The position numbers and the translations under genes were made by a program. The notes beneath the pieces were generated by a model, which saw nothing but the letters and a program-made list of their open reading frames with translations, was not told where the DNA came from and did no database searches. Shown here piece after piece: positions 13,461 through 16,454 of a stretch of DNA of 16,454 bases; the stretch's first letter is position 1, and every line of letters starts with the position of its first letter. This DNA is from an uncultured Bacteroidales bacterium (GTDB lineage Bacteria; Bacteroidota; Bacteroidia; Bacteroidales; UBA932): NCBI GenBank assembly GCA_946405485.1, contig CAMJHJ010000027.1:1-16454 (forward strand), given 5' to 3'.

Positions 13461-13972
13461 GACGCAACCACTACTTCCTGACGTATTTCCTGCTGCTGAT
13501 CCTGCAAATCCTGGTCAGCAACTACCTCAACCTGTCCCCTTACGTCACGCTCTCCGTCCTTCCGGTGATGATCCTGATGCTTCCGATCCGCTTCGGGACC
13601 ATCTTCGCGATGATCCTCGCCTTCGTGTCCGGCCTCACGGTTGACTGGCTTTCCGAAGGTGTGATCGGTCTCAACGCCCTCGCGCTCGTGCCTGTCGCCC
13701 TCGCCCGCAAGGGCATCATCTACCTGGTCTTCGGCAGTGAGTTCTTTGCGCGCAAGGAGGACATTTCCCTCCGCAAGCACGGTTTCGCCAAGATGTCCGT
13801 CGCCATCGTCATGTCGCAGGCCCTCTTCCTGCTGTTCTATATCTGGGCCGACGGTGCTGCGACCCGTCCGTTCTCCTTCAACGCGCTCCGTTTCGGCGTA
13901 TCCCTGGTCGCGGGCTGGCTGCTGGCCATCCTCCTGTCCAGGACCCTGGCCACCAATGACCACGACCTATGA
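13457..13972 (+). CDS. mreD: Rod shape-determining protein MreD
   Basis: A 171-residue hydrophobic membrane protein. Five to six helices are visible at about 8-22, 30-44, 47-64, 70-92, 112-131 and 143-162, with loops carrying charge (RKEDISLRKHG, 99-109). The size, topology and position between mreC and the PBP2 gene identify MreD, a partner of MreC in the elongasome. The conserved TVDWLSEG-like segment (61-68) resembles the family's Asp/Gly-containing membrane motif. Four-base ATGA overlaps exist at both ends (13457-13460 and 13969-13972). Confidence 0.93.
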   Translation: MRRNHYFLTYFLLLILQILVSNYLNLSPYVTLSVLPVMILMLPIRFGTIFAMILAFVSGLTVDWLSEGVIGLNALALVPVALARKGIIYLVFGSEFFARKEDISLRKHGFAKMSVAIVMSQALFLLFYIWADGAATRPFSFNALRFGVSLVAGWLLAILLSRTLATNDHDL

Positions 13973-15810
13973 ACAACCGCACGACCAAGCTTCTCATCGG
14001 ACTCGGTGTGGCAGCCAGCGTGCTGATCATCAAGTTGTTCGTCATCCAGATCCTCAACGACAAATACAAGCGGGATGCGTCCAACAACTCGATGGTCTAT
14101 GACGTGATCTACCCTACCCGCGGCATCATCTATGACCGCAACGGCAAGATCATCGTCGGCAACACCGTCTCCTATGACATCCTGGTCACCCCGCGGGAGG
14201 TGCAGCCTTTCGATACGGTCCAGCTGGCCAATTCGCTCGGCGTGAGCCCCGACCTGATCCGGGAAAAGATGGCGGAATACCGCAAGAACCGCAGCCGTAT
14301 CGGCTACCAGACCGTCGTGATGCTGAAGAAGGTTCCGCCGGAGACCTACATGCAATTCGCCGAGTTGCAGTACAAGTTCCCCGGCTTCCGGGGCCAGATG
14401 CGCTCAATCCGCAGCTACCCCTTCAACGCCGGCGGCAACCTGCTGGGCTATGTGTCTGAAGTGGACGCCGACTTCATCAAGAAGCATCCGGGCGAATACC
14501 GCTCGGGCGACTACGCCGGAAAGACGGGCATCGAGGCTGCCCGGGAGAATGACCTGAAAGGCGAAAAGGGCTACCACATCTACCTGCGGGACTCGCACAA
14601 CCAGATCCAGAACGCCTACATGGACGGCGAGATGGACAAGGAAGCCGTCCCCGGCAAGGATATCGTCACGACCATCGATGCGGAGCTCCAGCAATATGGT
14701 CAGGAGTTGATGCAGAACAAGGTAGGATCCGTCGTCGCGATCGAGCCCGCCACGGGAGAGATCCTGGCGATGGTCTCCAGCCCGGGTATCGATGTAGACG
14801 TGCTGGCAGACATCAGCCAGCATTATGGCGAGATCGTGAAGAATCCTTACAAGCCGATGTTCAACCGCACCGTGCAGGCTTCCTACCCCCCGGGCTCCGT
14901 ATTCAAGCTGGTCAACGGCCTGATCGGTCTCCAGGAGGGTGTGCTGAAACCTTCGGACCGCTATCCTTGCAGCCGCGGTTTCCCCTACGGCAACGGAAGG
15001 CGGCTCGGCTGCCACGGCCATGCCTCGCCGCTGGCGCTGCTGGATGCCATAGCGACCTCTTGCAACGGCTACTTCTGCTACGTGTTCCGCAACATCCTGG
15101 ACAACAAGAAGTACGAGTCCATCCAGGACGCCTTCGACGTATGGCGGGACTATGTCTCCAGTTTCGGCTTCGGACATAAGCTGGGCAGCGACTTCCCGGC
15201 CGAGCTCGGCGGCAACATCCCGACTTCCAACTACTACAACAAGGTTTACGGCAAGAAAGGCTGGAAATTCACGACCATCATCTCCCTCTCCATCGGCCAG
15301 GGTGAGATCGGCGTGACTCCGCTGCAGATCGCCAATCTCTGCGCGACGGTCGCCAACCGGGGCTATTATTATATCCCGCACATCATCAAGGACTCCCCCG
15401 GCATCGAGATCGATCCCAAATACAAGGAGCGGGTCTATCCCAAGGTGGATTCCAGCTACTTCAAGCTGGCGGTCCAGGGCATGTACATGGCGGTGAATGG
15501 AGGCGGATCGGCCGGCGGGACCGCCTTTGCGGCGGCAATTCCCGGCAAGGACGTGTGCGGCAAGACCGGCACCGCCCAAAACCCCCGCGGCGCGGACAAT
15601 TCCGTCTTCATCTGTTTCGCGCCCAAGGACAATCCGAAGATCGCCGTGGCGGCCTATATCGAAAATGCCGGCTTCGGCGCGACCTGGGCCTGCCCGATCG
15701 CGTCCCTGCTCGTGGAGAAGTACCTCACCGGCGGCATCCGTGAGGAGCGTAAGTATGTCGAGGACCGGGTCCTCAAGGGCGACCTGATGTCGCGGGTCAA
15801 GAAAGATTAG
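13969..15810 (+). CDS. mrdA: Penicillin-binding protein 2 (elongasome transpeptidase)
   Basis: A 613-residue class B PBP that cross-links new glycan made by RodA during lateral growth. The N-terminal membrane helix is at about 8-28. The pedestal domain begins with YPTRGIIYDRNGKII (48-62), a class B signature, and continues to about 230. The transpeptidase domain has SVFK (310-313, nucleophile Ser310 and Lys313), SCN (364-366) and KTGTAQ (532-537). Between SVFK and SCN is a cluster of Cys334, Cys348, His349, His351, Cys365 and Cys370, which could hold a metal; E. coli PBP2 has a zinc site in this region. The C-terminal tail is basic. It overlaps mreD by four bases, and rodA begins 6 bp after its stop. 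Confidence 0.96.
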   Translation: MNNRTTKLLIGLGVAASVLIIKLFVIQILNDKYKRDASNNSMVYDVIYPTRGIIYDRNGKIIVGNTVSYDILVTPREVQPFDTVQLANSLGVSPDLIREKMAEYRKNRSRIGYQTVVMLKKVPPETYMQFAELQYKFPGFRGQMRSIRSYPFNAGGNLLGYVSEVDADFIKKHPGEYRSGDYAGKTGIEAARENDLKGEKGYHIYLRDSHNQIQNAYMDGEMDKEAVPGKDIVTTIDAELQQYGQELMQNKVGSVVAIEPATGEILAMVSSPGIDVDVLADISQHYGEIVKNPYKPMFNRTVQASYPPGSVFKLVNGLIGLQEGVLKPSDRYPCSRGFPYGNGRRLGCHGHASPLALLDAIATSCNGYFCYVFRNILDNKKYESIQDAFDVWRDYVSSFGFGHKLGSDFPAELGGNIPTSNYYNKVYGKKGWKFTTIISLSIGQGEIGVTPLQIANLCATVANRGYYYIPHIIKDSPGIEIDPKYKERVYPKVDSSYFKLAVQGMYMAVNGGGSAGGTAFAAAIPGKDVCGKTGTAQNPRGADNSVFICFAPKDNPKIAVAAYIENAGFGATWACPIASLLVEKYLTGGIREERKYVEDRVLKGDLMSRVKKD

Positions 15811-15816
15811 GCGGCC

Positions 15817-16454
15817 ATGGTCAATTCCTCCAAAAGAAGCCTCAGGCAAACCGTAGACTGGAAGCTGGTGATCTGTTACCTGCTGCTGGTCCTGATCGGC
15901 TGGCTCAACATCTATGCATCCTCGCACGCCAGCGAGACCGCCGGCATCCTGGATTTCGCAACCCGCAGCGGCAAGCAGTTCGTCTGGATCCTGAGCGGCC
16001 TGGGACTGGGCACGCTGATCCTGTTCTTGTTCAATCCCCGCCTGTGGGAGGTCATCTCCGTGCCGACCTACGTATTCATCCTGATCCTGCTGGTGGCTGT
16101 GATCTTCCTGGGAAGCGAGGTCAAAGGCTCGCGGTCCTGGTTCCAGTTCGGGCCCATCAGTTTCCAGCCGGCCGAGGTATCCAAGATCACCACCTCCCTG
16201 CTATTGGCAGCCGTAATGAGTCGACAAGGATTCAAGTTGTCGAATTTCAAGCACTTGCTGCTGGTCGCAGCCATCATCGCGATTCCGATGCTGACCATCG
16301 TCGCGGAGAGTGAGACCGGCTCCGCGCTGGTTTACGTCGGCTTCATCTTCGTCCTTTACAGGGAAGGTTTTTCCGGTTGGTTCATCGCCTGTATCGGCCT
16401 GATCATCATCTTGTTTATCCTGACCCTGACCGTCTCGCCCTATGCGGCGGCGCT
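15817..16454 (+). CDS. rodA: RodA, SEDS peptidoglycan glycosyltransferase (3' end outside window)
   Basis: ATG 15817 opens a frame that stays open to the window edge: 212 complete codons, about half to 60% of a normal RodA. A basic N-terminus (SSKRSLRQ) is followed by membrane helices at about 16-34, 55-72, 82-99, 122-134, 147-163, 169-181 and 189-205. The SEDS signature KGSRSWFQFGPISFQPAEVSK spans 103-123 in full. AESETGSALVY (163-173) stands where other RodA proteins have a QPDxGTA-like block; the residue at the usual catalytic Asp is Glu166. RodA polymerises lipid II with PBP2 as cross-linking partner, and mrdA lies just upstream, which confirms the RodA rather than FtsW assignment. ATG 15817 is the first start after the mrdA stop. 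Confidence 0.95.
   Translation, partial: MVNSSKRSLRQTVDWKLVICYLLLVLIGWLNIYASSHASETAGILDFATRSGKQFVWILSGLGLGTLILFLFNPRLWEVISVPTYVFILILLVAVIFLGSEVKGSRSWFQFGPISFQPAEVSKITTSLLLAAVMSRQGFKLSNFKHLLLVAAIIAIPMLTIVAESETGSALVYVGFIFVLYREGFSGWFIACIGLIIILFILTLTVSPYAAA

Noticed and set aside
14404..15927. A 507-codon open frame antisense to mrdA
   Set aside because: In register with mrdA; explained by the scarcity of TTA/CTA/TCA codons.
1..16454. Search for CRISPR arrays, insertion sequences, tRNA/rRNA genes and phage genes
   Set aside because: No regularly spaced repeats, transposase motifs, terminal inverted repeats or RNA gene sequences were seen by eye. Gaps between genes are all below about 110 bp, leaving little room for them.

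Overview
The window reads as a housekeeping stretch of a Bacteroidota chromosome, most likely Bacteroidales. Four observations point there. Starts lack Shine-Dalgarno sequences. Several gene fronts carry the Bacteroidota sigma-factor promoter form (-33 TTTG, -7 TAnnTTTG). The lipoprotein has a short Bacteroidota-style signal. The proteins resemble the Bacteroidota branches of MreB/C/D, PBP2, PBP1A, Ddl and TopA as I know them. Third positions are GC-rich: hand-counted lines in topA, mreB and mrdA give about 61% GC. Genus-level placement is not possible by eye.

Layout from left to right. (1) The 3' part of a coiled-coil/beta-domain protein of unknown function (2-547), followed 15 bp later by hemW (563-1651). 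(2) A convergent, visibly more AT-rich YefM-YoeB type II toxin-antitoxin operon on the minus strand (1662-2178), with a near-perfect promoter and two palindromes at 2201-2238. (3) A minus-strand lipoprotein of unknown function (2246-3457), separated from the next operon by a hairpin. (4) A compact minus-strand operon, PBP1A (mrcA) - ddl - prmC (7877 down to 3568). (5) Divergently, topA (7981-10293) with an Lrp/AsnC-type regulator 8 bp behind it (10302-10802). (6) ispD on the minus strand (10821-11516), convergent with the regulator gene. (7) The elongasome operon mreB-mreC-mreD-mrdA(PBP2)-rodA on the plus strand (11599 to the right edge), with 1-4 nt overlaps or a 6 bp gap between genes; rodA is cut by the window end.

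Most of the window serves the cell envelope. IspD supplies isoprenoid precursor for undecaprenyl carriers, and Ddl makes the D-Ala-D-Ala unit. PBP1A, and RodA with PBP2, polymerise and cross-link peptidoglycan; MreB/C/D organise the elongation complex. PrmC, HemW and TopA are general housekeeping genes. The accessory parts are the toxin-antitoxin pair and the lipoprotein. I found no CRISPR array, phage, insertion sequence, rRNA or tRNA, and no clearly new multi-gene system. The observations most worth checking are the toxin-antitoxin operator design, a Glu at the usual Asp site of RodA, a Cys/His cluster in PBP2, the uncharacterised lipoprotein and the topA-lrp pairing.
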